DNA from: Lachnospiraceae bacterium
Lineage (GTDB): Bacteria; Bacillota; Clostridia; Lachnospirales; Lachnospiraceae
Assembly (NCBI GenBank): GCA_019421365.1
Contig: JAHZFJ010000004.1
Coordinates: 128,734-192,733, forward strand
DNA length: 64,000 bases
Direction of reading: 5' to 3'
Both the position numbers and the translations under genes were made by a program. Below, piece by piece: positions 8,965 through 19,070 of the stretch. The notes beneath the pieces are model-generated. The model was not told where the DNA came from and searched no databases. It worked only from the letters and a program-made list of their open reading frames with translations. Position 1 is the first letter of the stretch; the number at the start of each line of letters is the position of its first letter.

Positions 8965-9916
8965 AAAGATAGATCAATTGCAAATTATATATGGAGATGT
9001 AACCTTAGGATTACATGGAGAAGATTTTCATTATATCTTTTCTTATCAGACTGGAGGATTAGAGTCTCTTGTGATTGGAGGGAAAGAGTGGTTGTATCGT
9101 ACGCCAAAACCTACCTGCTGGAGAGCTACAACGGATAATGATCGAGGAAGTAGATTTTCGCAAAAATCTGGAATGTGGTTAGGTACAGATATGTTTCTTT
9201 TCTGTAGTAATGTCCTTGTAACAATCGATGGGAGAGATATAGAGAAACCTATTGCACCTTTAAATAATACATTTAACGAGACAGAAGTTGCAAACACAGT
9301 TAAAGTAACGTTTACGTATAAAACCATTACAATTCCAACAACAGAAATCGATGTGTCATATGAAGTCAATGGTACAGGAAGAATACAAGTAAAGGTACAC
9401 TACTATGGTAAGGAGGGACTTCCGGAGTTACCTGTATTCGGAATGCGTTTTGTGATGCCAACGAAAGCCACAGGATTTACTTATGAAGGCTTATCCGGTG
9501 AAACGTATCCAGACCGTATGGCAGGAGGCGTACCAGGTGTCTATACAGTAGAAGGATTGCCAGTTACTAGATATATGGTTCCACAAGATTGTAATGTTCA
9601 TATGAAAACCAATTGGTTAGAAGTTAGTAGAAATACAACGCAAAATAATGCAGATAAGAGTAAAGATATTTTTACATTACGATTTTCAGCAGTGGATAAA
9701 GAGTTTGCATTTTCATGTATTCCGTATACAGCAGAAGAATTAGAGAATGCCACACATCATGAAGAACTTCCATTACCACGTAGAACGGTTGTATCGATAT
9801 TAGGCGCGGTACGCGGTGTTGGAGGAATTAACAGTTGGAATGCAGATGTAGAGGAAGCGTATCATATTAACGCGGAAGAAGATATAGAATATACATTTGA
9901 AATTTCTAAAGTATAA
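8948..9916 (+). CDS. lacM: Beta-galactosidase small subunit (LacM)
   Basis: Protein of 322 residues matching the C-terminal Bgal_small_N domain of LacZ, which completes the active site and dimer of LacLM enzymes. Recognisable segments are CWRATTDNDRGSRF near residue 60 and the closing GVGGINSWNADV near residue 300. It starts at the ATG at 8948 inside the end of lacL, in the next reading frame. A GGAGG lies about 12 bases upstream within lacL, so translation is probably coupled to keep subunits in balance. The length matches LacM of lactic acid bacteria. Confidence 0.92.
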   Translation: MDCTNRKIDQLQIIYGDVTLGLHGEDFHYIFSYQTGGLESLVIGGKEWLYRTPKPTCWRATTDNDRGSRFSQKSGMWLGTDMFLFCSNVLVTIDGRDIEKPIAPLNNTFNETEVANTVKVTFTYKTITIPTTEIDVSYEVNGTGRIQVKVHYYGKEGLPELPVFGMRFVMPTKATGFTYEGLSGETYPDRMAGGVPGVYTVEGLPVTRYMVPQDCNVHMKTNWLEVSRNTTQNNADKSKDIFTLRFSAVDKEFAFSCIPYTAEELENATHHEELPLPRRTVVSILGAVRGVGGINSWNADVEEAYHINAEEDIEYTFEISKV

Positions 9917-10010
9917 TTACTAGGAGTCAAAGAGAATATAGTTAGGCAAATGAGATAACTGCAATTTTGTAATATCTTTTAATAATATACCGAATAAGGT
10001 TAAATTCCTA

Positions 10011-10043
10011 AAATAAGGTTCTGTAAAAGGAACCTTATTTTTT
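10011..10043 (+). terminator. Intrinsic terminator after lacLM
   Basis: AAATAAGGTTC (10011-10021) pairs with GAACCTTATTT (10030-10040) across an 8-base loop, followed by a run of T to 10043. Confidence 0.88.
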
Positions 10044-10092
10044 GTGCATTTATAACTAAAATTATATGAACAATTTATTATTAGTTTACTCA

Positions 10093-10121
10093 TTTAACAA
10101 ATTATTTATATATGATACAAT
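10093..10121 (+). promoter_or_regulatory. Possible promoter for the first YesM/YesN operon
   Basis: TTTAAC (10093-10098), a 17-base spacer and TACAAT (10116-10121), 65 bases upstream of the kinase start. The -35 match is weak. Confidence 0.4.
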
Positions 10122-10185
10122 ATAATTACTAAAATTTATAAAAACTGGTTATAAAAGGAGAAAGTATTATAGGGAGGTACGATTC

Positions 10186-11985
10186 ATGCTAAAGAATAGT
10201 ATACACCGTGTAAGTCAAGCGATGGATAATGTGAAAATCCATAATAAACTGATTATTCTATTCATATGTTGTGTTTTAATTCCGGTTGTCTCTACCAATT
10301 GTGCATTGTACTACATTGTAAGTAAGAAGGCAGAATTAGAACGAATAACAGAGATGAAGAATATACAGCAGCGTTTGGAGTATAACATCTCCACGGTTTT
10401 TGAAGCGGCAGAGAGTGTTGCAAATCAGTTTAAAAAGGACAAGGTTCTCAATGATTTTCTAAACACCAAGTATGCAGATAATATGGAGTATTATGAGAGT
10501 TATAGTGCTCTTATGAGAGACAATGCATTTAGTTATTACTATCAATCTGAATCAGTTTATAAGATATCGCTTTTTACCAATAACAAAACGGTAACAAGAA
10601 GTAGTTCCTTTTATCCACTTAGTGATGTCGTGAATGAAGAATGGTATCAGAATGTTGTCGTGGAGAGCATGGATGATAGTACATTGCAAGTTTACTATAG
10701 TAATCCTATCATCAAAAACCCATATGATGCATGGTCTAACAGGAAGATATCGATCTTTACACAGCTTGATAGCTTTGGAGAGATTAAGAAATATCTTAAA
10801 GTAGATATTAGTTATACGAATTTAGAGCAATTAGTTTTTAATGAAAAGTCTGTACAAGATATTCTGATTGTTGAAGATGGGATGATCCTGTTTGATACAA
10901 GAAACGGTAGACTTGAAAGCAAGCCGTTAAAGCAATATGAACCAATAGACGAACATTTGCTTCAGGAAGAAAAGACTATGAAAGTACTAGGTAATGAGTG
11001 GAAGATTATTGTTGTTGCAGAGAGAAAGCATTTTTTTGATAATTTCATTGATAATCGTGTTTTATTATGTTTGACGATTTTGATAAATCTCATAATACCA
11101 AGCTCTGCAATTATGTTAATTGGTAGTTCAATAAAAGACCGAGTTCGGGTTACGGAAAATTACATAAAGGAACTAAAAGATGGTAAGTACAAGCGAATCG
11201 ATTGTTATGAAGGTAAAGATGAAATCGGTAGTCTAATTAGTAGTTACAACATGATGGTATTGCGGATACAAGAATTAGTTGAAGTTGTGTTAAAGGGTAA
11301 AGCGGAACGACAAAAATTAATTATATCTAAAAAGGAGGCGGAGTTACAAGCATTACAGAGCCAGGTTAATCCGCATTTTATGTTTAATACGCTTGAGAGT
11401 ATTCGGATGAAGAGTCTGCTGAATGGGGAAGAAGGAACTGCAACGATAATTGGAACATTAGCATTACATATGAGACGAACGATAGGTTGGGGAGATGATT
11501 TTACCACTATTGGTGAAGAAATAGAATTTCTTAAAGGGTATCTAGAGATACAGAAGTATCGATTTGGAGATCGACTTGATTATTCCATTCATGTACAACA
11601 GGAGTGCGAGCAGTATAGGATTCCTAAATTCAGTATTCTTACATTCGTGGAGAATGCTTGTATACATGGAATTGAGAAGAAAAGTGATGGTGGGAGAGTT
11701 GATGTCATTATCATGGAAGAAGCAGGTCATCTTTTTATTGAAATTATGGATAACGGGGTTGGGATAAAAGAGGAGGCGTTAGATAGAATCAATCGTTTAA
11801 TTAAAACAGCTTCAATTGAGAAGGTGAAAGAGGGGAATAGTATAGGAATCATTAATTCCTATCTTCGCTTGAAGATGTATTATCATGGAGCAGTAGAATT
11901 CCAGATTGAAAGTAAATATAGCGAGGGTACGGAAATATATATGGTGCTACCTTGTGATGTCGATGTATTGGAGGGAATGGAATGA
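10186..11985 (+). CDS. YesM/LytS-type sensor histidine kinase
   Basis: Membrane kinase of 599 residues. A first membrane helix at about 20-44 and a second at about 283-306 enclose an extracellular sensing region; a HAMP segment follows (about 310-362), then the HisKA_7TM-type His_kinase domain with the phosphorylated histidine H397 in QVNPHFMFNTLE, and an ATPase domain with FVENACIHGI and DNGVGI. The ATG follows GGGAGG. The stop overlaps the start of the response regulator gene by four bases (ATGA), a normal coupling. The CUT1 importer genes downstream suggest that it senses an extracellular oligosaccharide and induces that importer. Confidence 0.93.
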   Translation: MLKNSIHRVSQAMDNVKIHNKLIILFICCVLIPVVSTNCALYYIVSKKAELERITEMKNIQQRLEYNISTVFEAAESVANQFKKDKVLNDFLNTKYADNMEYYESYSALMRDNAFSYYYQSESVYKISLFTNNKTVTRSSSFYPLSDVVNEEWYQNVVVESMDDSTLQVYYSNPIIKNPYDAWSNRKISIFTQLDSFGEIKKYLKVDISYTNLEQLVFNEKSVQDILIVEDGMILFDTRNGRLESKPLKQYEPIDEHLLQEEKTMKVLGNEWKIIVVAERKHFFDNFIDNRVLLCLTILINLIIPSSAIMLIGSSIKDRVRVTENYIKELKDGKYKRIDCYEGKDEIGSLISSYNMMVLRIQELVEVVLKGKAERQKLIISKKEAELQALQSQVNPHFMFNTLESIRMKSLLNGEEGTATIIGTLALHMRRTIGWGDDFTTIGEEIEFLKGYLEIQKYRFGDRLDYSIHVQQECEQYRIPKFSILTFVENACIHGIEKKSDGGRVDVIIMEEAGHLFIEIMDNGVGIKEEALDRINRLIKTASIEKVKEGNSIGIINSYLRLKMYYHGAVEFQIESKYSEGTEIYMVLPCDVDVLEGME

Positions 11986-13550
11986 TTTCAATAATGATAG
12001 TAGATGATGAACCTTTTATAAGGGAAGGCTTGAAGGTAGTTATTAATTGGGAGGAACAAGGATTCCACATTGTAGCAGAAGCTTCTAATGGGAGAGAGGC
12101 ACTAGACATACTAGATGAGCAGGAGATTGATTTAGTAATAGTAGATATTCGTATGCCGATTTATGATGGATTGGAATTCATAGAATTAGCAAAGCAGAAA
12201 AGCAATAGAAGAACAAAATACGTAATTTTAAGTGGTTATAGTGATTTTGATTATGTAAAGAAAGCACTAAAGCAAAATGTATCCAATTATATATTAAAAC
12301 CTATACAAAAAGATGAGTTAATTAGTACTCTAAGGAAAGTGAAAGACGAGATTTTGAAAGAACAACTTGATGAGGAGGCAATAAAACAACTTAAGAATAA
12401 TCAATTAAGGAACTCTATCGAAGGCCTAGTTGGTGGGTTATATAGTGACGCTAGCTTGTGTTTGATAAGAGAACACTTTGGTAAACTTAATTCCTTGCGT
12501 TATGTGTTGATTCGTATTGAGAGGAAGACTAGAGAAAAATCTAATAAGGATGTACGCACACATCTTCATAATTTACTTATGGATTCAATAAATTCTAACT
12601 TATATTATCTTACAGAGGCGAAGAAATTGAATGCCAATACCTATGATGTAGGGGTAATTATTTGCAACAGAAGTAGGAAAATTATAGATACACAGGTTGT
12701 TAATATGATTTTTGAACAGTGCATCAAAGATTTGAGATATCAGTATAGTTTGTATGTTGGAATACAAGTTGAGAATATTGAAGAGTTGAATGAAAGTTAT
12801 AAGACAGCAATGAGAGCGACAGTTAACCAGTGTATGACAAATACGAAGGACCAAATCACGTATTTTGATGAATTGAAAGCCAAGGAATCAACAAGACATT
12901 CGGTATCATATGAGAAGATCGAGCGTCTATCTCGTTACGTGAAAGAACATAATGCAGAAAAGATAGTACCAGTGATCGAAGATATCTATGAAGAACTAAA
13001 AGAGGGCTTAGTAGAACCCGAACTAATCCAGATTAATATACGGTATATCTTGTATAATCTGGTTGATGTATCACAAGATGTATTAGGTAAAGCAGAACAA
13101 GAAGGGATATTAGAATACTTAAATGATACAATGCTTGAAGATCTCTCTTATTGTGGTGATATGGAAGGGTTTATTCATGTTGTCCTTGATTTGTCAGAAT
13201 ACCTATATCAGTTAAAGAACTATTCTTCTTCCATGGTTTTAACTAAAGTAGTGAAAGAAATCGATGAGAGATATGCAGAGAATATAACATTAAAGAATCT
13301 TGGTAAAAAGTATTTTATTAATAGTGTATATCTTGGGCAAGTTTTTAAGAAGGAAATTGGTAGGTCCTTTAAAGAGTATCTGAATATCGTTCGTATTGAA
13401 AAAGCAGCAGAATTCTTGGTGGAAACGGATGAAAGAGTATATGCTATTGCAGAAAAGGTGGGATACCAAAAGGTCGATTATTTTATTAGTAAATTTGTAA
13501 GTATTAAGGGGACAACCCCACATCAATACCGACTTAAGGTTAAGTGTTAG
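11982..13550 (+). CDS. YesN-type response regulator (REC plus AraC HTH)
   Basis: Protein of 522 residues: receiver domain (1-120) with phosphoacceptor D55 in IVDIRMP, a middle region of about 270 residues, and an AraC-type DNA-binding domain at 420-522 (ITLKNLGKKYFINSVYLGQVF, then VYAIAEKVGYQKVDYFISKF). It overlaps the kinase gene by four bases and is its cognate partner. The likely target is the promoter of the binding-protein gene 163 bases downstream, which the gene order predicts but no operator proves. Confidence 0.93.
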   Translation: MISIMIVDDEPFIREGLKVVINWEEQGFHIVAEASNGREALDILDEQEIDLVIVDIRMPIYDGLEFIELAKQKSNRRTKYVILSGYSDFDYVKKALKQNVSNYILKPIQKDELISTLRKVKDEILKEQLDEEAIKQLKNNQLRNSIEGLVGGLYSDASLCLIREHFGKLNSLRYVLIRIERKTREKSNKDVRTHLHNLLMDSINSNLYYLTEAKKLNANTYDVGVIICNRSRKIIDTQVVNMIFEQCIKDLRYQYSLYVGIQVENIEELNESYKTAMRATVNQCMTNTKDQITYFDELKAKESTRHSVSYEKIERLSRYVKEHNAEKIVPVIEDIYEELKEGLVEPELIQINIRYILYNLVDVSQDVLGKAEQEGILEYLNDTMLEDLSYCGDMEGFIHVVLDLSEYLYQLKNYSSSMVLTKVVKEIDERYAENITLKNLGKKYFINSVYLGQVFKKEIGRSFKEYLNIVRIEKAAEFLVETDERVYAIAEKVGYQKVDYFISKFVSIKGTTPHQYRLKVKC

Positions 13551-13713
13551 GCTCGTTAGACAAAAACAACTAGTATCTACAAACTCATATACCCACAAAT
13601 TAAATAAAAGATGTTAAAAAGCAAAGAATGTATAAGTTTTATGTGGATGTATACTTCTTAAATCAATGCTAAGATATTAGTGTATTCAAAATGCTATTAA
13701 GGAGGTAGTTTTT

Positions 13714-15408
13714 GTGAAAAAGTGGGGTAAATTATTATCAGTAGTTATGGTCGCAGCTATGTTAACAGCGGGTCTTGTTGGTTGCAAAAAAGACAAAGAT
13801 GGTAACACTTCAACTACTGCAGACGGGAATAAAATTAGGGAGTATTCCTTGTTTGTAGCAACCGCAGGAAAAGAAGTACCAGATGACAACAGAATGTATC
13901 AACAGATTACAGAAAAAATTGGGGCAAAAGCAAAGGTAACATGGTTAACAGGACAAACGGATAAAGAAAGAGTTGGCGTTATGATCGCTGGTAACGAGTA
14001 TCCTGATATGATCGTTGGTGCTAACGCAACTCCTGATCTAGTTGCAGCAGGAGCATTAGTAGATTTAAAAGATAAATTAGATAATTATCCAAACCTAAAG
14101 AAGTTTAGATCAGAAGCAGAGTGGAATATGGTAGAAGGTGCTTGCGATGGAAGTATCTATTACATACCTATATTTGGTAAATCAAATGGGGAAGCAATGT
14201 ATGTTAACCATAATGATGAAGCTTTCTGGATTCAAAAAAGAGTTTTAGAATGGGCGAACTGGCCAGAGGTTAATACCCTAGATCAATATTTTGATTTAAT
14301 TCAATCCTATCTTGCAGCAAATCCAACAGATGCAGCAGGACAGGAAAACATCGGATATGAAATCTTGTGCGATGACTGGAGATGGTTCTGTCTTGAGAAT
14401 CCATCACAATTCTTAGCAGGTTATGCAAACGATGGTGCTGCTATCGTAGATGCTGATACAAAAACGGCTCGTAACTATGATGATATTCCAGAAGCAAAGG
14501 CTTATTATACTAAGCTTAATGAGATGTATAATGCAGGTGTTATCGATCCTGAAACATTTACAATGTCATATGATCAATACATAGCGAAATTATCATCAGG
14601 ACGTGTTCTTGGTATGGTAGACCAAGGTTGGCAGTTTGGTGATGCTAAAACATCTTTAATTAGCCAAGGTAAAGATGATTGTACATATGTACCTTTAGAT
14701 TTAACAATTGAAGAAGGCGTTGCAACAAAATACTTTACTCCAGCAGCTTTGAATGTTGGTGATGGTATCGCTATTACAACTAGTTGTAAAGATGTAGATG
14801 GTGCGCTTCAATTTCTTAATGACTTACTTGACCCAGAAGTAATTACTATGCGTAGTTGGGGTGAAGAAGGTGTAGACTATATGGTTGATGAAGATGGTAT
14901 GTTTTATCGTACAGAAGAACAAAGAACGAACGCAAAGGATCCAGACTGGGTTAATGAAAATCTTGCATCTACAATCTATAGTTACATACCAAACTATTCT
15001 TCGGGCTTACTATTTGACGGTAAGAATGCTGTGAACCCAAGTGAACAACCAAGTGAGTTCAGAGAAGGATTGTCAGAATATGACAAGAAAGTATTAGATG
15101 CTTATGGATATACCAAGTGGACAGATTTCCTTACTTATTCTGATGATGTTGGTCCTTGGTTCCCAATCTATTCAGCAAAAAACACTTGGGAATCTAGCTC
15201 CGATGCAGCAATAGCAGCACAGAAGATGGAAGAAGTAAAGAGAGAATGGTTACCTAAGGTTATTATGTCATCACAGGATAAGGTAGAAGATACTTGGAAT
15301 GAATATATGGATAAATACCATAATGATACAAATTACAAAGTTTTTGAAGATGCATTGTCTGAAGCGGTAGCGGAACGAATTGCAATAGCAGAAGGTAATA
15401 ACGACTAA
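13714..15408 (+). CDS. CUT1 ABC importer, solute-binding lipoprotein
   Basis: Secreted protein of 564 residues with a lipoprotein signal: hydrophobic stretch 7-20 and lipobox LVGC with C24 as the acylated residue. Length and C-terminal architecture fit the LplA-like binding proteins of Firmicutes, about 500-560 residues, that work with LplB/YtcP permeases. GGAGG lies 10 bases before the GTG start at 13714. A hairpin and then two permease genes follow. No ATPase gene is in the window; such CUT1 systems usually share a common MsmX-like ATPase encoded elsewhere. The ligand is probably an oligosaccharide, but its identity is unknown. Confidence 0.92.
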   Translation: MKKWGKLLSVVMVAAMLTAGLVGCKKDKDGNTSTTADGNKIREYSLFVATAGKEVPDDNRMYQQITEKIGAKAKVTWLTGQTDKERVGVMIAGNEYPDMIVGANATPDLVAAGALVDLKDKLDNYPNLKKFRSEAEWNMVEGACDGSIYYIPIFGKSNGEAMYVNHNDEAFWIQKRVLEWANWPEVNTLDQYFDLIQSYLAANPTDAAGQENIGYEILCDDWRWFCLENPSQFLAGYANDGAAIVDADTKTARNYDDIPEAKAYYTKLNEMYNAGVIDPETFTMSYDQYIAKLSSGRVLGMVDQGWQFGDAKTSLISQGKDDCTYVPLDLTIEEGVATKYFTPAALNVGDGIAITTSCKDVDGALQFLNDLLDPEVITMRSWGEEGVDYMVDEDGMFYRTEEQRTNAKDPDWVNENLASTIYSYIPNYSSGLLFDGKNAVNPSEQPSEFREGLSEYDKKVLDAYGYTKWTDFLTYSDDVGPWFPIYSAKNTWESSSDAAIAAQKMEEVKREWLPKVIMSSQDKVEDTWNEYMDKYHNDTNYKVFEDALSEAVAERIAIAEGNND

Positions 15409-15423
15409 ATTAGCAGATAGTGA

Positions 15424-15459
15424 AAAAGGTGTTTGCGAGACAAGATGCAGACACCTTTT
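15424..15459 (+). terminator. Intercistronic hairpin between binding protein and permeases
   Basis: AAAAGGTGTTTGC (15424-15436) pairs with GCAGACACCTTTT (15447-15459) with one G-U pair. Such partial terminators or mRNA stabilisers are common after binding-protein genes and would give more binding protein than permease. Confidence 0.65.
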
Positions 15460-15480
15460 ACAAATTAAAAGAAAGGATTT

Positions 15481-16437
15481 ATGCATATGAAAACAGAAAC
15501 TTCGGTAATATCTGCAAAGACGAAAAGAGACCAATTTTTTAAGAAAATACGAAAGCAAAAAACATTAGTCCTTATGTCTATTCCATTTATTGTGTATGTG
15601 TTAGTATTCAGCTATCTACCTCTTACGGGCTGGCTTATGGCGTTTCAAAAGTACCGTCCAGGTAAAGGGTTACTTGATCAAGAATGGAGTGGATTGTTTC
15701 AGTTCAAACTTCTTTTTCAAGACGAGACATTTCTCAGAGTATTGAGAAATACATTATGTATGAGTTTAATTAATCTAACTTTAGGATTTATAACAGCAAT
15801 TGGATTAGCTATCTTACTAAATGAAGTGAAAAGTATAGCAGGCAAAAAGTTTGTTCAAACGGTTTCTTATCTACCTCATTTCCTATCTTGGATCATTGTA
15901 TGTGGAATCGTAGTAGATGTTTTATCACCAGAAACTGGTATTGTTAATCAGTTATTACTAAAATTAAATATTATCGATTCTCCAATTAATTTCTTTGCCC
16001 AGGCCAAATATTTCTGGGGAATTGTTGGAGCATCTAATATATGGAAAGAAACAGGTTGGAATAGTATTATTTATTTGGCAGCAATCACTTCAATAAGTCC
16101 GGAATTGTACGAAGCAGCATCAATCGATGGTGCAAATCGCTGGCATAAGATAAAACATATTGTGATGCCTGGACTAAAGTCGACGATTTACATATTACTA
16201 ATTATGAACATTGGAAACATCTTGAATGCAGGTTTTGATGTTCAGTACTTATTAGGAAATGGTTTGATACAGAAAGTCTCCCAAACGATTGATATCTATG
16301 TTTTAAAATATGGTATTAGTATGAATAACTTCTCATTAGCAACGGCAGCAGGTATATTCAAGAGTGTAATTAGTATTTTACTGATTGTACTAGCGAATAA
16401 AGCGGCAAAAGCGGCTGGTGAAGAACGATTATTTTAA
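15481..16437 (+). CDS. CUT1 ABC importer permease, LplB type
   Basis: Membrane protein of 318 residues with six helices and the cytoplasmic EAA loop EAASIDGANRWHKI (about residues 216-229) that docks on the shared ATPase. The LplB family places next to it a YtcP-type permease, as here. An AAAGGA site lies upstream of the ATG at 15481; a second ATG two codons later is also possible. It is co-transcribed with the binding protein through the hairpin at 15424. Confidence 0.92.
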   Translation: MHMKTETSVISAKTKRDQFFKKIRKQKTLVLMSIPFIVYVLVFSYLPLTGWLMAFQKYRPGKGLLDQEWSGLFQFKLLFQDETFLRVLRNTLCMSLINLTLGFITAIGLAILLNEVKSIAGKKFVQTVSYLPHFLSWIIVCGIVVDVLSPETGIVNQLLLKLNIIDSPINFFAQAKYFWGIVGASNIWKETGWNSIIYLAAITSISPELYEAASIDGANRWHKIKHIVMPGLKSTIYILLIMNIGNILNAGFDVQYLLGNGLIQKVSQTIDIYVLKYGISMNNFSLATAAGIFKSVISILLIVLANKAAKAAGEERLF

Positions 16438-16454
16438 GAAAGGTAAGGTGCCAT

Positions 16455-17366
16455 ATGAAAAAACAAGAAAAAGGGCATGCCCCTCGTTATAAAGCTAGTT
16501 TTGGTGGAGTGTTGTTTGATGTTATCAAGTGGATTATATTGATTGTATTTGTGATTGTTACCTTGTATCCTGTGTTAAATACATTAGCGGTTTCTCTAAA
16601 CGATGGACTGGATACCATCAGGGGTGGAATCTATCTGATACCGCGTAAATTTACTTGGCAAAACTACCAGACAGTGTTAAGAAAAGATTCCCTTAAAATC
16701 GCTACAGTAGTTACTGTTGCAAGAACTGTAATTGGTACTGTAACACAATTATTTGTCACAGCAATGTTAGCATATATCTTAAGTCGTAAAGATTTTGTAT
16801 TAAAAAAGTTTATGACAATACTATATGTATTAACGATGTATGTGAATGCAGGTCTAATCCCTGGATATTTGTTAATTAAAAACCTTGGTCTTCTTAATTC
16901 CTTTTGGGTTTACATAATTCCAGGTATGGTTAGCGCATTCAACATGATCGTTATTCGAACATTCATGAATGGTATACCAGATAGTCTTGCTGAATCTGCA
17001 GAAGTAGACGGAGCTGGGCATATGAGAATCTTTATTCAGATAATCTTACCATTGTGTAAACCGGTACTTGCAACCGTTGCACTATTCATTGCGGTTGGAC
17101 AATGGAATTCATGGTTTGATGCGATGTTATACAATTCATTTAACGAGAATTTAACAACCTTACAGTATGAATTAATGAAGTTATTATCTTCCGTAAGTAG
17201 TCAAAGTGGTAACATCGATGCATTGAAGAATACCGGATCAATGGTTACGCCTATGTCTGTAAGAGCGGCGACAACGATTGTTACATCAATACCAATTATA
17301 TGCCTATATCCATTCTTACAACGTTACTTTGTAACGGGTCTTACAATCGGTGGTGTTAAAGAATAG
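16455..17366 (+). CDS. CUT1 ABC importer permease, YtcP type
   Basis: Membrane protein of 303 residues with six helices, the EAA-like loop ESAEVDGAGHMRIF (about 177-190) and the family ending FVTGLTIGGVKE. It begins 17 bases after the LplB-type gene with AGAAAGG upstream. It forms the second half of the translocation pore for the same oligosaccharide. Confidence 0.92.
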   Translation: MKKQEKGHAPRYKASFGGVLFDVIKWIILIVFVIVTLYPVLNTLAVSLNDGLDTIRGGIYLIPRKFTWQNYQTVLRKDSLKIATVVTVARTVIGTVTQLFVTAMLAYILSRKDFVLKKFMTILYVLTMYVNAGLIPGYLLIKNLGLLNSFWVYIIPGMVSAFNMIVIRTFMNGIPDSLAESAEVDGAGHMRIFIQIILPLCKPVLATVALFIAVGQWNSWFDAMLYNSFNENLTTLQYELMKLLSSVSSQSGNIDALKNTGSMVTPMSVRAATTIVTSIPIICLYPFLQRYFVTGLTIGGVKE

Positions 17367-17399
17367 GTTATAGTAGTGTGGAAGGAGAGGAGTTTTACT

Positions 17400-18209
17400 G
17401 TGTCACTAGTTCAAATTGATTATGTATCTAAGGCACTTAAAAGTACAGTAGAAGTAAAAGCTATTATCCCAAATGATGTTATGGGGCTGGAAGAAAGAAA
17501 CTTGCAATCAGAATATAAGAGACCCATGAAGTCGTTATATCTACTCCATGGATATACGGGAAATTGTAATGAATGGTTATTGTATTCTAATATAGCCGAT
17601 TTGTCACTTAAGTATAATATAGCGGTCTTCATGCCATCTGGTGAAAATAGTTTCTATCTGAATAATGAAGCTATGGAGGCTTACTATAGTGATTTTATAG
17701 GTGATGAATTAGTTTCATATACGAGAGAGCTATTTAGTTTACCAACAAAGAGAGAGGACACAATAATAGCGGGATTGTCTATGGGTGGTTTTGGAGCTAT
17801 TTACAATGGATTGCGCTTTTCTAATCATTTTGGGAAAATTGTTGCATTGTCATCAGCCCTTATTATACATGATATAGAAGGTAAGGATGAGACCTTTAAC
17901 AATGGTGTTGCTAGTTATTCTTATTATCGTCATACTTTTGGTGATCTAAATGAAGTAGTAAAGTCAGATAAGAATCCGGAAGTTCTTTTAGAGAAAATAG
18001 TCAAGGAAGGTAAAGAGATGCCAGAGTTATATATGGCCTGTGGTACTAGTGATTTCTTAATAGAGCAAAACCGTAGTTTTCATAGATTCGTACAGTCACA
18101 TGATATAGTGCACACATATGTAGAAGGTGAAGGTGCTCATGATTGGAGATTTTGGAATCAATACATAGAACCAGGTTTACAGTGGACATTAGGGGATTAC
18201 AAATTATAA
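17400..18209 (+). CDS. Alpha/beta-hydrolase esterase (EstA / CE1-like)
   Basis: Cytoplasmic protein of 269 residues with the alpha/beta-hydrolase fold. The nucleophile is S127 in GLSMGG, an oxyanion-side LLHGYTGN segment lies near residue 50, and the catalytic histidine is in EGAHDWRFW near the C-terminus. The family includes acetylxylan and tributyrin esterases. I chose the GTG at 17400, since AAGGAGAGG lies nine bases before it. It follows the permeases by 33 bases and probably belongs to their operon, removing acetyl or similar groups from the imported oligosaccharide. Substrate is inferred from context only. Confidence 0.8.
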   Translation: MSLVQIDYVSKALKSTVEVKAIIPNDVMGLEERNLQSEYKRPMKSLYLLHGYTGNCNEWLLYSNIADLSLKYNIAVFMPSGENSFYLNNEAMEAYYSDFIGDELVSYTRELFSLPTKREDTIIAGLSMGGFGAIYNGLRFSNHFGKIVALSSALIIHDIEGKDETFNNGVASYSYYRHTFGDLNEVVKSDKNPEVLLEKIVKEGKEMPELYMACGTSDFLIEQNRSFHRFVQSHDIVHTYVEGEGAHDWRFWNQYIEPGLQWTLGDYKL

Positions 18210-18247
18210 GTTTGAATGTAACAAAAGTAAATAAATCACACACTAGT

Positions 18248-18336
18248 AAAAAGACAATCTTCATGGATTTTGTGCGGCTGCGCGGATATTATATATCCGT
18301 GATCCACATGCAAACCATTTGAAAGATTGTCTTTTT
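18248..18336. terminator. Large bidirectional terminator
   Basis: The outer stem AAAAAGACAATCTT (18248-18261) / AAGATTGTCTTTTT (18323-18336) closes an interior with two smaller stems (TGGAT/ATCCA, and CGGATAT/ATATCCG at 18283-18299). It separates the esterase from the converging sfsA gene. The branched interior is unusual for a terminator. Confidence 0.75.
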
Positions 18337-18370
18337 AATGTTGTATATCATTTGAAATTGTACATAAGTT

Positions 18371-19051
18371 TTATAATTGTACTCTTATTTGGTTACGAAT
18401 GGACATACTTTCAGGCGTTATCGCACAGTCATAAGCTAGAATATTAACACCAGCAAGTTCTGCATTCTTTAATGCCTGAGCAAATTCAGGTTGTGTTCTA
18501 GTATTTGGTGTAAAGTAACGGATTCCATCCATCTGAATAACGAATAAGATAGCAGTATGAAATCCTTCTTTTACGTGTCTTGCTAACCCATCTACGTGTT
18601 TTATACCACGTAAAGTTGGAGCATCAGGGAATAACGCAATCCCATCTTCTTCAAGGGTAACACCTTTCACTTCGATGAGCCATCGATTCTCACCATGTTC
18701 TAGGTAGAAGTCAAAACGGCTATCTTCGTATTGATATTCCGCTTTAATCTTATCTGGACAAAAGCCAAGTCCGCCAGATTGTAACCATTCACCCACAGCT
18801 TTGTTAGGAGCTTGGCTATCCATATTAATAATAGTATCTCCCTTTTTTACTGCTATAAGATCCCAATTTGTTTTGCGGTTAGGATTGTCAAAATGTTGAA
18901 CATAAACAGTTGCATCAGGGAGTAATAATTCTTTACATCGTCCTGTATTCTTTACATGACAAATCTCAATTTTATCATTAATTTCTATATGAGCAATAAA
19001 ACGATTGGGGCGGCTTTTAAAACGCCCTTCGTAAATGTTATTATAAATCAT
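18371..19051 (-). CDS. sfsA: SfsA family protein
   Basis: Protein of 226 residues, the normal SfsA length. Recognisable segments are FIAHIEIND, CHVKNTGRCKELL, SQAPNKAV and RFDFYLE followed by WLIEVKGVTLEE. The family has an N-terminal OB-like fold and a C-terminal nuclease-like core, and is named for sugar fermentation stimulation in E. coli; the biochemical role is not settled. It starts 19 bases after the HAD phosphatase gene and is probably co-transcribed with it. Confidence 0.92.
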   Translation of the reverse strand: MIYNNIYEGRFKSRPNRFIAHIEINDKIEICHVKNTGRCKELLLPDATVYVQHFDNPNRKTNWDLIAVKKGDTIINMDSQAPNKAVGEWLQSGGLGFCPDKIKAEYQYEDSRFDFYLEHGENRWLIEVKGVTLEEDGIALFPDAPTLRGIKHVDGLARHVKEGFHTAILFVIQMDGIRYFTPNTRTQPEFAQALKNAELAGVNILAYDCAITPESMSIRNQIRVQL

Positions 19052-19070
19052 GAAATAGTCCTTTCATTTG

